Assembly: GCA_021155905.1 (NCBI GenBank)
Contig: JAJNBG010000017.1
Span: forward strand, 1 to 64,000
DNA from: Bacteroidota bacterium
GTDB taxonomy: Bacteria > Bacteroidota > Bacteroidia > B-17B0 > Aurantibacillaceae
Direction of reading: 5' to 3'
DNA: 64,000 nt
The position numbers and the translations under genes were made by a program. Shown one piece after another: positions 45,108 through 54,500 of the stretch. The notes under the pieces are model-generated. The model was not told where the DNA came from and ran no database searches. It saw only the letters and a list, made by a program, of their open reading frames with translations. Within the stretch, counting starts at the first letter, position 1; every line of letters begins with the position of its first letter.

Positions 45108-45752
45108 CTATCTGAAGGTAAGAAAACTCACATTCAAACCATAGCCCTCATAAAACGGATTATGGTTTCCGTTTCCTTGTCCGTTTGAAACGTGCATCCA
45201 CCGATAACCAACACGTAAAGAATATGTACTATTTAATTTATACGCCACCGAAGGACCTGCTCTGAAAATAAAATTGTAAACATCGCCGCCGTAAGGAAAA
45301 CGTTTGTTATATAAGATAATGCCGCCATTGGCCTCAGCGATAACAGAAAAGCGTTTAAACTTCATGATAGTAGGATCGACTTGAAAAACAGGTCCTGCAC
45401 CAAAAGCAGAAGTTTCATGATTCGTGACAAGAAGCAGTGAATCGCCCAATTCTTCAAATTGCCTGGATGTTCCCCATGCATATGTACAAATAAAACCGGT
45501 ACTCATTTTAATGGAAATATTTTCAAAACGTTTTTTCCAAAAAAAACCGTGAACCGAAATGGTTTGAATCCTGTTACTGAAACGTGTTGGTACTAAATAT
45601 TCAGCACCGATCTCAAATTTTGAAAGATAGCCATTGCAAAAGGCTGAACTGTCATTGTTCAATTTTACCTGTCCGGATATAATTCCATAATCAACGATTA
45701 GTATTATAAGGAGGTAAATAACTAAACAACTTTTTCTATTCTTTGGGTACAT
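45108..45752 (-). CDS. PagL-like acyloxyacyl hydrolase family outer-membrane protein
   Basis: The open frame starts with GTG at 45773. The ATG at 45752 is preferred, as it begins a normal signal peptide (YPKNRKSCLVIYLLIILIVD) cut near SGQ. The mature 185 residues alternate strands as in an eight-stranded barrel. Near the C-terminus GYRWMHVSNGQGNGNHNPFY places His and Ser two apart, followed by a Glu 13 residues later, close to the His-Ser-Glu set of PagL lipid A 3-O-deacylases. If correct, it removes an acyl chain from lipid A in the outer membrane. It could instead be an inactive barrel. Confidence 0.7.
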   Translation of the reverse strand: MYPKNRKSCLVIYLLIILIVDYGIISGQVKLNNDSSAFCNGYLSKFEIGAEYLVPTRFSNRIQTISVHGFFWKKRFENISIKMSTGFICTYAWGTSRQFEELGDSLLLVTNHETSAFGAGPVFQVDPTIMKFKRFSVIAEANGGIILYNKRFPYGGDVYNFIFRAGPSVAYKLNSTYSLRVGYRWMHVSNGQGNGNHNPFYEGYGLNVSFLTFR

Positions 45753-45867
45753 TTTTTTTAGGGCTGAAACCACAAATAAATTTAATCACAACAACTTTAA
45801 ATTTATTGCATCATTACTCTGATTTTTATAATCAATCTTGTATATATTTTACTATTTATATCGGGGA

Positions 45868-45900
45868 AATAAAAAAAGGACACCGAAGCATCCTTTTTTA
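45868..45900 (-). terminator. terminator of the NHL-repeat protein gene
   Basis: Minus strand: AAAAAGGATGC-TTCG-GTGTCCTTTTT, a stem with two G-T pairs closing a stable C(TTCG)G tetraloop, then TTTATTT. It lies 20 bases past the stop codon. Confidence 0.85.
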
Positions 45901-45919
45901 AAAACCATCTTTAAACAAA

Positions 45920-47266
45920 CTATTTTGTGATAATAATTTTTTTGGAAGATCCGTTTCCAGATAAGTAATAAAAACCTTGTGCAAAATTGTGAAGATCCTG
46001 TTCTGCATTATTACCGGTAATATTAAATGTTTCAATAACCTGGCCGGTTGAATTAATCAACAGATACGTTCCTGCTTTTTCAAATTTTAATTTAAATTCG
46101 CCCTGGCTTGGGTTTGGAAAAACACCAAATGATTGCTCTGCTTCCATTTCTTCAAGTCCTGTGCATGTACAAACATTAGTTCTTCTCACCGCGTGGTTGG
46201 CATAATCACCGATATAAACCATTCCGGTCATACCGGATGGATCGCACACAATAGCTGAAGGGTTACTAAGTTGCGCATCAATAGCAGGGCCATGATCACC
46301 ACTATACCCGCCAAAAATTCCACCAACTCCGGCGAATGTGGAAATATTACCGGACGCATCCACCTTCCTGATTTTATTATTTCCGGCATCACAGATGTAT
46401 AAATTACTCGAATTGTCAACAGCTAATCCATAGGGATAAAATAACTGGGCACTGGTGGCAGGACCACCATCGCCACCGCTTCCCGCGCTTCCATTTCCGG
46501 CAACAGTCGAAATAATTCCTGAGGTATTTACTTTCCGCACCCTCATGCCACCAAAATCTGAAATATATAAGTTTCCAGCGGCATCAAAACAAATGGCTGA
46601 AGCTGAAGTTAGTTGTGCCGACGTGGCAAGCCCACCGTCACCGCTGTAACCACTAGTGGCATTACCTGCAATGGTTGAAATAACTCCTGAAGAATTAATT
46701 TTACGCACACTGTAACTTCCATTCTGACATGCAAAATAAATATTACCTGAAGCATCCACCTTGATGTTGCTCGCAAATCCAATATCCGCTGCGGTAGCCT
46801 GTCCGCCGTCTCCTGTATGCCCATTCACACCGGTACCTGCAATAGTAGAGATAAATCCCGTTGACACATCCACTTTTCGGATCCGGTTATTATCTGCATC
46901 GCAGATGTAAACATTACCCGCCACATCCACTGCAACTCCACATGCTCTGTCCAATTGCGCGCTTGTAGCTGGTCCACCGTCACCACTGAAACCAGGCGTT
47001 CCGTTACCCGCCACCAGGGAGATAGTACCACCAGTTGATATTTTACGAATCACGTGATTACGATCCTCGGCAATGAACAAATTTCCACTCTGATCGAAGG
47101 CCATCTGATTGGGCTGATATAACAATGCATTTGAGGCCGGCCCACCATTACCGGTGTATCCCAAGGTGCCATTACCAGCAACCGGCTGAATTACCACGAC
47201 CTGAGAAAACAGACTTGCTTCAAACAAAAACAATAGAGAGAAAAGACCAAGTAGTTTTATTTTCAT
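45920..47266 (-). CDS. secreted NHL-repeat beta-propeller protein with T9SS type A sorting domain, 448 aa
   Basis: After a signal peptide (ending FEASLFSQ), six NHL repeats of about 56 residues form a likely six-bladed propeller. Each has the pattern GNLFIAEDRNHVIRKI, then ISLVAGNGTPGFSGDGGPAT, then A-x-L. The last 70 residues (FGVFPNPSQGEFKLKFEKAG, YYLSGNGSSKKIIITK) are a type A T9SS sorting domain. The protein is therefore exported through the type IX system to the surface or medium. NHL propellers bind proteins or ligands; the ligand here is unknown. The repeats are strongly similar at DNA level, which explains several spurious frames here. Confidence 0.9.
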   Translation of the reverse strand: MKIKLLGLFSLLFLFEASLFSQVVVIQPVAGNGTLGYTGNGGPASNALLYQPNQMAFDQSGNLFIAEDRNHVIRKISTGGTISLVAGNGTPGFSGDGGPATSAQLDRACGVAVDVAGNVYICDADNNRIRKVDVSTGFISTIAGTGVNGHTGDGGQATAADIGFASNIKVDASGNIYFACQNGSYSVRKINSSGVISTIAGNATSGYSGDGGLATSAQLTSASAICFDAAGNLYISDFGGMRVRKVNTSGIISTVAGNGSAGSGGDGGPATSAQLFYPYGLAVDNSSNLYICDAGNNKIRKVDASGNISTFAGVGGIFGGYSGDHGPAIDAQLSNPSAIVCDPSGMTGMVYIGDYANHAVRRTNVCTCTGLEEMEAEQSFGVFPNPSQGEFKLKFEKAGTYLLINSTGQVIETFNITGNNAEQDLHNFAQGFYYLSGNGSSKKIIITK

Positions 47267-47315
47267 GTGATTTAATTTATTAAGGTTTGTTTAACTAAAT
47301 GTAAGAGTTAATTTC

Positions 47316-47346
47316 AATAAAAAACCCCGGTAATCCGGGGTTTTGA
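47316..47346 (-). terminator. terminator after the crotonase-family gene
   Basis: A perfect 10-bp stem AAAACCCCGG/CCGGGGTTTT around TAAT, with T runs on both sides. It lies a few bases past the stop at 47350 and ends the pyruvate dehydrogenase E2-crotonase unit. Confidence 0.88.
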
Positions 47347-47349
47347 TTT

Positions 47350-48108
47350 TTATGCTTTCGCTTTAAATTTATTGATGGCATTGATAGTGAATTCTGATAG
47401 AACCAACGTTCCACTCATGCCGGCCCGCTCAATTAAAAGCGTGTCCCAGTTTTCCGTTCCTTCCCACATCACTTTCTTTAGCATTGACATGGCTTCAGGG
47501 TTGCTGGTTGCCAGTTTAGATGCCAGAGTCTGAATTCCCTGATCCATTTCAGCAGCAGTAGAAAATACTTCTGCATAAAGACCTTTTTCTTTTGCCCATT
47601 GTGCACTTTGCCATTCTGTAGCATTGATGGTTAACTGACAAAATGCAGAAGTTCCTACTTTGCGTTCAACGGCAGGGCCCACTACAAAAGGACCGATCCC
47701 GACAGCCAGTTCAGATAACTTAATAGAAGCATCGTTCACCGCAAATGTGTAATCAGCACTCGAAGCGATCCCTACTCCACCGCCAACAGCTTTGCCTTGT
47801 ACACGGGCTATAATAAACTTCGGCGCTTTGCGCATGGCATTGATAACCATGGCAAACCCGGAGAAAAATTTTAAGCCGGTGTCGATATCTTTAATAGAAA
47901 TCAATTCATCAAAACTGGCACCGGCGCAAAATGCTTTTTCGCCTTCGCTTTGTAACACAATCACTTTCGTCTGAGGATCTTTTCCTAACTTCTCAATCTC
48001 TGCAGCAAGATTACGCAACTGCGCACCAGGCATGGAATTGCTTTGAGGATGAAAAAAAGTAATCGTTCCAATTCCGTTTTTAATTTCTGATTTTATAGTT
48101 CCGTCCAT
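47350..48108 (-). CDS. enoyl-CoA hydratase/isomerase (crotonase) family protein
   Basis: The 252-aa protein has the crotonase fold: IGTITFFHPQSNSM at the N-terminus, the oxyanion-hole FCAGASFDELI, and GKAVGGGVGIASSADYTFAV, then KLSELAVGIGPFVVGP. Of the two catalytic Glu residues of classical enoyl-CoA hydratase (rat Glu144 and Glu164), the second seems present (SELAVG). The first position holds Gly (GGGVGIA), so plain hydration is doubtful. It may be an isomerase-, hydrolase- or lyase-type member acting on an acyl-CoA. It starts six bases after the E2 stop, so it is cotranscribed with pyruvate dehydrogenase genes. Confidence 0.85.
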   Translation of the reverse strand: MDGTIKSEIKNGIGTITFFHPQSNSMPGAQLRNLAAEIEKLGKDPQTKVIVLQSEGEKAFCAGASFDELISIKDIDTGLKFFSGFAMVINAMRKAPKFIIARVQGKAVGGGVGIASSADYTFAVNDASIKLSELAVGIGPFVVGPAVERKVGTSAFCQLTINATEWQSAQWAKEKGLYAEVFSTAAEMDQGIQTLASKLATSNPEAMSMLKKVMWEGTENWDTLLIERAGMSGTLVLSEFTINAINKFKAKA

Positions 48109-48114
48109 TCTGAA

Positions 48115-49725
48115 TTAGGCTAAAATTGTTACAGGGTTTTCCAGGTAAATTCTTAAAGTTTGCAGGAATGCCGCTCCTGTTGCTCCATCTACTGTTCTGT
48201 GATCGCAGGCTAACGTTACCTTCATCACATTACCAGGTACTACCTGATTGTTCTTAACCACAGGAACCTGTTTAATAGCTCCTACGGACAATATACAGGA
48301 CTCAGGTGTATTAATAATAGAAGTGAACTCATCAATACCAAACATTCCTAAATTAGAAACAGTGAAAGTATTTCCTTCCCAATCAGAAGGTTGTAATTTT
48401 TTATCCTTCGCACGCTTACCAAGGTCTTTTACTTCTGCGCTGATTTGAGATAATGACTTCTGGTCGGCGAAACGAACTACCGGCACTAATAAACCATCCT
48501 CTACTGCCACAGCTACACCAATGTGTACGTGAGAGTATGTGCGGATCTTATCTCCTAACCAGGAAGTGTTAACTTTTGGATGTTTTCGCAGAGCTACAGC
48601 GCAAGCCTTGATCACCAGATCATTGAATGATACTTTGGTATCAGGCATGGCATTGATGGCGTTACGTGAGGCAATGGCGTTATCCATATCCACTTCAATG
48701 GTCAGATAAAAGCTTGGTGCTCCATTTGTACTTTCCAGTAAGCGCTTGGCAATAACTTTACGCATCTGCGAAACCGGCTCATCCGTATAACCTTCTTTAC
48801 CAAGAGTGAATGAACTAACGGTTGCAGAACTGCTTTCGGAAGATTGTTGCGGCTTATAATTTTCTATATCCGATTTTGTCACGCGGCCATTATCACCCGA
48901 ACCTGTTACTTTTGAAATATCGATCCCCTTTTCTTTCGCCAGTGCTTTTGCTAAAGGCGATGCTTTTATTCTTGAGTCAGAAGAAGTGGTAGACTTCTCT
49001 GCTCCACCGGAAACGGAAACAGTTTCTTTTTTTTCAGCTTTATCTTCTTTCTTCTCTTCACTTACGCTCGATTTGCTTCCACTGTTAACAGCAGCTAAAA
49101 TCGCATTTACATCTTCTCCACCCTTTCCTAAAATAGCCAATACGCTGTCTACCGGCACACTTTTACCCTCTTCAATTCCAATGTGTATTAGAACACCATC
49201 CTGGAACGATTCAAACTCCATTGTTGCTTTATCTGTTGCTATATCTGCTAAGAGCTCGCCGCTTTTAACTTTATCGCCCACTTTTTTGTGCCATTTTTCA
49301 ACTACACCTTCGGTCATCGTATCGCTTAACTTAGGCATACGAACGATTTCAACACCCGCCGGCATTTCAGCTTTTGCATTTGAAGTTTCCTGTTTTGGTG
49401 TTTCTTTTTCAGTATTATCTTTTTTCGATTCTGACTTAGTATCTTTTGAGGAACTATCTTCTTTTAATAAACCACTGATATCTTCTCCCTCTTTTCCTAA
49501 AATGGCGATAATCGAATCAACAGGTACAGCTTGTTTTTCCGGGATTCCGATATGCAATAAAACACCATCCTGGAAGGATTCAAATTCCATGGTAGCTTTA
49601 TCTGTCTCAATGTCGGCTAATAACTCGCCGCTTTTAACTTTGTCACCCACTTTTTTGTGCCACTTTGCGATGGTACCTTCCGTCATGGTGTCACTTAACT
49701 TGGGCATTCTAACTACTTCAGCCAT
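48115..49725 (-). CDS. pdhC: pyruvate dehydrogenase complex E2, dihydrolipoamide acetyltransferase
   Basis: The 536-aa protein has two lipoyl domains (about 2-80 and 130-208), each with the lipoylated Lys in ETDKATMEFESF or ATDKATMEFESF; they are almost identical. An Ala/Lys/Ser-rich linker follows, then the E1/E3-binding domain (about 258-295; ASPLAKALAKEKGIDISKVT). The catalytic acetyltransferase domain (about 310-536) contains the active-site DHRTVDGATGAAF. E2 passes the acetyl group from E1 through lipoamide to CoA. The repeat VRMPKLSDTMTEG opens each lipoyl domain. It follows the E1-alpha gene by 50 bases. Confidence 0.95.
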   Translation of the reverse strand: MAEVVRMPKLSDTMTEGTIAKWHKKVGDKVKSGELLADIETDKATMEFESFQDGVLLHIGIPEKQAVPVDSIIAILGKEGEDISGLLKEDSSSKDTKSESKKDNTEKETPKQETSNAKAEMPAGVEIVRMPKLSDTMTEGVVEKWHKKVGDKVKSGELLADIATDKATMEFESFQDGVLIHIGIEEGKSVPVDSVLAILGKGGEDVNAILAAVNSGSKSSVSEEKKEDKAEKKETVSVSGGAEKSTTSSDSRIKASPLAKALAKEKGIDISKVTGSGDNGRVTKSDIENYKPQQSSESSSATVSSFTLGKEGYTDEPVSQMRKVIAKRLLESTNGAPSFYLTIEVDMDNAIASRNAINAMPDTKVSFNDLVIKACAVALRKHPKVNTSWLGDKIRTYSHVHIGVAVAVEDGLLVPVVRFADQKSLSQISAEVKDLGKRAKDKKLQPSDWEGNTFTVSNLGMFGIDEFTSIINTPESCILSVGAIKQVPVVKNNQVVPGNVMKVTLACDHRTVDGATGAAFLQTLRIYLENPVTILA

Positions 49726-49775
49726 TCCTTTTTTAGTTTTTTTTGATGAAAATTTTAGCTTTAATTACTAAAAAA

Positions 49776-50786
49776 TTATTCGTTAATGTATGGGTAATTT
49801 GACTCAGCATATACATCTTTGTAAAGTTCGTCCGGCTCCGGATAAGGGCTTTCCTCAGCAAACTGAACAGATTCATCCACCAATGCTTTTACCCTTGCTT
49901 CTGTTGCTTCAATTCCGGCATCATCGATCCATTTGTTTTCAATCAATGTATTTAAAACTTTTTGGATCGGATCCTGAGTTTGATATTCTTTCACTTCATC
50001 CTTTGTTCTATACGTTTGAGCATCACTCATGGAGTGACCTTTATAACGATAGGTTTTCATTTCCAGGTAAGTTGGGCCATCACCACGCCTTGCTCTTGCA
50101 ACAGCTTCTTCCATAGCTTCATGCACTGCCTCAACCGATAAGCCGTCCACTGGCTTGGAAGGCATATCGTAAGCCAGACCTAATTTCCAAAGGTCATGAA
50201 CATTACTGGTTCGTTCTACAGAAGTTCCCATAGCATACATATTATTTTCCACAATAAAAATAACCGGTAATTTCCATGTCATGGCAATATTAAACGCTTC
50301 ATGCAGAGCTCCCTGACGAACAGCACCATCTCCCATTGAACAAACGCACACATTATCATTACCCATGAATTTGTCAGCAAAAGCAATCCCTGCTCCTAAC
50401 GGAATTTGTCCGCCAACGATTCCATGTCCGCCAACAAAATTATGTTCTTTACTGAAAATATGCATCGAACCACCTTTACCTTTACAGCAACCCGTGATCT
50501 TCGCATACATTTCTGCCATAATATATTTTGGATGCATCCCCAAGCCTATACCATGAGCATGGCAACGGTAAGCAGTAATATGCTTATCTTCTTTTTTGGT
50601 AGCGCTGACTGTTCCTGCAACAATAGCTTCCTGGCCAATATATAAGTGACAAAATCCTTTGATTTTTTGTTGAACATATACCTGTCCGGTTTTTTCTTCA
50701 AACTTGCGCATCAATAACATTGACTCGTACCACTTAAGGTATTGTTCTTTTGAAAACTTGCTCTTTTTTTCAGCTGTTTTAGCCAT
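49776..50786 (-). CDS. pdhA: pyruvate dehydrogenase E1 component, alpha subunit
   Basis: The 336-aa protein carries the thiamine-diphosphate motif GDGAVRQGALHEAFNIAM through IFIVENN, the entry loop AYRCHAHGIGLG, and the regulatory-loop sequence YRYKGHSMSDAQTYRT. This is the alpha chain of the alpha2-beta2 E1, which decarboxylates pyruvate and acetylates the lipoyl groups of E2. No E1-beta gene lies in the window, so it must be elsewhere. E2 and a crotonase-family gene follow on the same strand. Confidence 0.95.
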   Translation of the reverse strand: MAKTAEKKSKFSKEQYLKWYESMLLMRKFEEKTGQVYVQQKIKGFCHLYIGQEAIVAGTVSATKKEDKHITAYRCHAHGIGLGMHPKYIMAEMYAKITGCCKGKGGSMHIFSKEHNFVGGHGIVGGQIPLGAGIAFADKFMGNDNVCVCSMGDGAVRQGALHEAFNIAMTWKLPVIFIVENNMYAMGTSVERTSNVHDLWKLGLAYDMPSKPVDGLSVEAVHEAMEEAVARARRGDGPTYLEMKTYRYKGHSMSDAQTYRTKDEVKEYQTQDPIQKVLNTLIENKWIDDAGIEATEARVKALVDESVQFAEESPYPEPDELYKDVYAESNYPYINE

Positions 50787-50809
50787 AGAAATTCCAATTA
50801 AATAAGGTA

Positions 50810-50817
50810 CAAAAATA
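50810..50817 (-). promoter_or_regulatory. -7 element of a possible pdhA promoter
   Basis: Reads TATTTTTG on the minus strand (TAnnTTTG), 23 bases before the pdhA ATG. The -33 box is not clear. Confidence 0.35.
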
Positions 50818-50902
50818 AGAGAATTTGTTAAATAACCATGATTCGTTAACGTAAAGTAAAACTGAATATGGGGCTGCCTATTATGACAATTCTGACGGAG
50901 TT

Positions 50903-51400
50903 TTAGAGATATTTTTTACTAAACATTAATGGCAGTAAGCTCTCAATACTTTTGGCGATATAAATTTGTCCTTTTTCCCCTGACATAATGATGCGGATGG
51001 CTTTACCGGATTTATTTTCATATTCCGCAATAGCCTGGCGACAGCCTCCGCAGGGCGATAATGGCTCTTTTATAACTATATTCTTTGATTTCACAGTAAT
51101 CGCGATTGTTTTTATATCCACATTCGGGTACTGGGCTCCGGCATAAAAAATCGCCACTCTTTCGGCGCATAATCCACTGGGATAAGCGGCATTTTCCTGG
51201 TTATTTCCTGTTACAATTTTACCATTATCTAATAAAACTGCAGCGCCAACGTTAAAATTTGAATAAGGGGCGTATGCATTTTTCAGAATTTTTTGAGCCT
51301 CTAATAGCAACTCCCCATCTTTTTTCGCTAAATCTTTTATCGAATTGTAAACTTCAAATTCGGTTAATATGCTGAGTTTAGAAATTTTTGATTTCGCCAT
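50903..51400 (-). CDS. cdd: cytidine deaminase
   Basis: The 165-aa protein is of the small tetrameric type. It has NVGAAVLLDNGKIVTGNNQE, the catalytic GLCAERVAIF (zinc Cys and proton-shuttle Glu) and PCGGCRQAIAEY (the other two zinc Cys). An N-terminal extension of about 25 residues (KISKLSILTEFEVYNSIKDL) is slightly longer than in Bacillus Cdd. It deaminates cytidine and deoxycytidine in pyrimidine salvage. The 116-base gap to pdhA and the lack of a terminator leave the operon relation open. Confidence 0.93.
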   Translation of the reverse strand: MAKSKISKLSILTEFEVYNSIKDLAKKDGELLLEAQKILKNAYAPYSNFNVGAAVLLDNGKIVTGNNQENAAYPSGLCAERVAIFYAGAQYPNVDIKTIAITVKSKNIVIKEPLSPCGGCRQAIAEYENKSGKAIRIIMSGEKGQIYIAKSIESLLPLMFSKKYL

Positions 51401-51511
51401 AAATACTTGAATAATTAAAAAAAAGAAAGGTAAGAAAGAAAATGAAAATCGTCAATCTTTTATTTATATGTTTTATGACTGGATAAGCCTATGTACAAGA
51501 TTGAGATCAAA

Positions 51512-51550
51512 ACAAAAAAAACCCTTGTAAACATTTACAAGGGTTTTTTA
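51512..51550 (-). terminator. terminator of the 2630-aa surface-protein gene
   Basis: A perfect stem ACCCTTGTAA/TTACAAGGGT around a four-base loop, flanked by A7 and T6, so it can work both ways. It lies 15 bases past the stop at 51565. It is nearly the same hairpin as at 60602-60637. Confidence 0.88.
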
Positions 51551-51564
51551 ATAAGAGGAACTAT

Positions 51565-54500
51565 TTATTTAAATAAACTAATAAAGCCTTCTTGTTTAAG
51601 TTCTTTTCCATCATAGCCTTTGGCTGTTAAGATAAAGAAATAGGTACCGGCACTGTTTCCACCTCCATCCCAGGAATCATTCACAGATTTTATGGTATAT
51701 AATTTTAATCCCCAACGATTAAAGATATCACAGTTCAACTCTTCGATACCTGTGGAAGTTATTTTGAACAAATCATTAGATCCATCTCCGTTCGGAGTAA
51801 ACACGTTAGGCACAATGAGAGTGGAATTTTCAAGTACTTCTATAGAAATCGTAGCAGTTGATGTACAGGATCCATTGGATGCTGTTAATGTTACTGTATA
51901 AATCCCCAGCTGATTAAACACATGTGATGGGTCCGTTAAGCCGGAAGTATTATCCAGGGATGTTACATCTCCAAAGTTCCAGGAATAGTTTGAAGCGCCC
52001 GTACTCTGGTTCGTAAATCCTACTCCTAAAGGTGCTAATCCCGACACCGGGTTTGCTGTAAAGGCAGCTGTCACATTGTTCTGGGTTACAACCACTGTCT
52101 CTGTACCTGTACAACCATTGTCAAAATCGATAACCGTTACAACATACTGGCCGGTTGAGCTCACTGTTGGAGTAGAGGTTGTTCCCCCCAGTATAGGTCC
52201 TGCTGAACTTGTCCAGTTGTAGAGAGAATTGGTTGCTGTTGATATAGCTGCTCCGCCAATAACCACAGAATTAGTACCACAGGCAATAAGTGCATTACTA
52301 ACAGAAACCGTCGGAGTTGCGACATTGGCTGTTACAGTATATGGCGTTGTTGCTGTTGCTGTACAACCTGTTGCAACGTCTAAAATAACTACATTATACA
52401 CTCCGATGCTGGTTGCAGGTTCTATTGCCCCAGCTGTGTTACCACTTGGTGACCATGTATAAGAATATGTTCCTGAAGGATTAGGCATTGCCAATAATGT
52501 TACCGTTGGATTTGAACAGGTAATCATACTGTTGGTTGAAGTGGCCGTAATAGTCACCGTCGGGTTACCTGCGCCAGGTACAACCTGAGTTGATGATGTA
52601 CGAACACAACCTGTAAGTGTATTGGTTACGGTTACATTGTATATACCCGCCTGATTAACGATAACACTGTCGTTGCCTTGCCCGGAAATCAGCGTTCCTG
52701 TCCAAACATAGCTTAAACCCGTGGTTGAGTTTGTTGCTACAGAGATCGTTGCCGTTGGAGGGGCACAGGTCAATGTTTGAGTAGGGGTAATTAAAATTAC
52801 CGGGCGCGCCGTATCGGCTGTAACAACCACCGGAACAGGCGTTGAACATCCTGTAATGGTATTTGTTAATGTACAGATATAAGTATTTCCTGCGTTAAAT
52901 GTTGCACTGGAGCTATCCGCTGATGCGAATGCAGGAGTGTTATTCCAATGATAAACAACATTCGTAGGTGGTATACTTGTTATTGTTACCGACTGAGTCG
53001 CATTATTACAATCGATTGTTAAAGCAGTTGACGATGCCGTTGCAAGTGGTGCGCCCGCATTAGGGAACACCTGAACCGTTGATGTTTCCACACAACCGTT
53101 AGATGGGTCTGTTCCAGTTAAGGTATAAACTCCTGCCGCACAGGCTTGTGTTACAACAGTGGTTTGTGTTCCGCAAACTCCAGCGTCCCAGGATACAACC
53201 GCATTGATTGGTGAGGATATACTTCCTGTTAAGGTAGCAGAAGTTGCACTGCAGCTTAATGTCTGGTTTGATCCTGCCGACAATACCGGCGCAACAATAT
53301 TCTGCGTAACATTTGTGTTTGCAGTATTGGTACAGCCATTTGCTGCATCCATTACTATCACAGAATACACATCTACCGTATTTACAACAATAGTATCGTT
53401 ACCCTGCCCTGAAAAAGCAGAAGCACTGGACCATGTATAGGTTAAACCTATGGCCGGAGTGGTTGTTAAAGTAATAACAGCCGCAGTCGTAGCACAGGTT
53501 AAGGTCTGTGTATTGGAAATTACAATAACCGGAGGTGTTGTATTCGCTATAACATCAACCTGAACGGGAGTCGAGCAGTTACTTAATGTATTAGTAACAA
53601 TGCAGATGTATGTTCCTGCAGTATTAAAGGTAGCCATCGAGCTATCTGTGGAGGCAAAAGCTGGCGTATTGTTCCAGTGGAAGATGACATCAGTGCTTGG
53701 CGTACTTGTTACAGTTACCGACTGAGTCGCATTATTACAGTCTATTGTAAAAGCGGTTGCCGATGCCGTCGCAAGTGGTGCGCCCGCATTAGGGAATACT
53801 GTAACAGTAGAGCTAGCCATACAACCGTTAGAAGGATCTGTTGCAGTTAAGGTATAAACCCCTGCCGCACAGGCTTCTGTTACAACAGTGGTTTGTGTTC
53901 CGCAAACTCCCGCGTCCCAGGATACAACCGCATTGATTGGTGAGGATATACTTCCTGTTAAGGTAGCAGAAGTTGCACTGCAGCTTAATGTCTGGTTCGA
54001 TCCTGCTGACAATACCGGTGCGACAATATTCTGCGTAACATTTGTATTTGCTGTATTCGTACAGCCAGTAGCTGCATCCATTACTGTCACAGAATACACA
54101 TCTACCGTATTTACAACAATGGTATCGTTACCCTGACCTGAAAAGGCAGAAGCACTGATCCAGGTATAAGTTAACCCAGTTGTTGGAGTCGTAGTTAAAG
54201 TAATGGCAGCAGTAGGCGTAGCACAGGTTAATGTCTGTGTATTGGAAATTGCAATAACCGGAGGTGTTGTATTCGCAATAACATCCACCTGAGCCGAAGC
54301 AGAGCAGTTACTTAATGTATTGGTTACAGTACAGATGTATGTATTTGGTGTGTTGAAAGTTGCCACATCTCCACTTGCTAATACTGAAGACGGAGCGGGG
54401 CTCCAGCTATAAGTCACATCGGAGGTTGGTAAGCTTGTTACTGTTGCAGACTGAGTTGAGTTATTACAATCAATCATTAATACAGAGGAGGAAATGGTTA

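Noticed and set aside
48986..49771. 261-codon plus-strand frame opposite the E2 gene
   Set aside because: It is antisense to the conserved E2 lipoyl and linker regions; its internal similarity comes from the two lipoyl domains.
53159..54136. Two near-identical plus-strand frames 729 bases apart
   Set aside because: They are shadows of the tandem repeat in the minus-strand surface-protein gene; the identity comes from the repeat.
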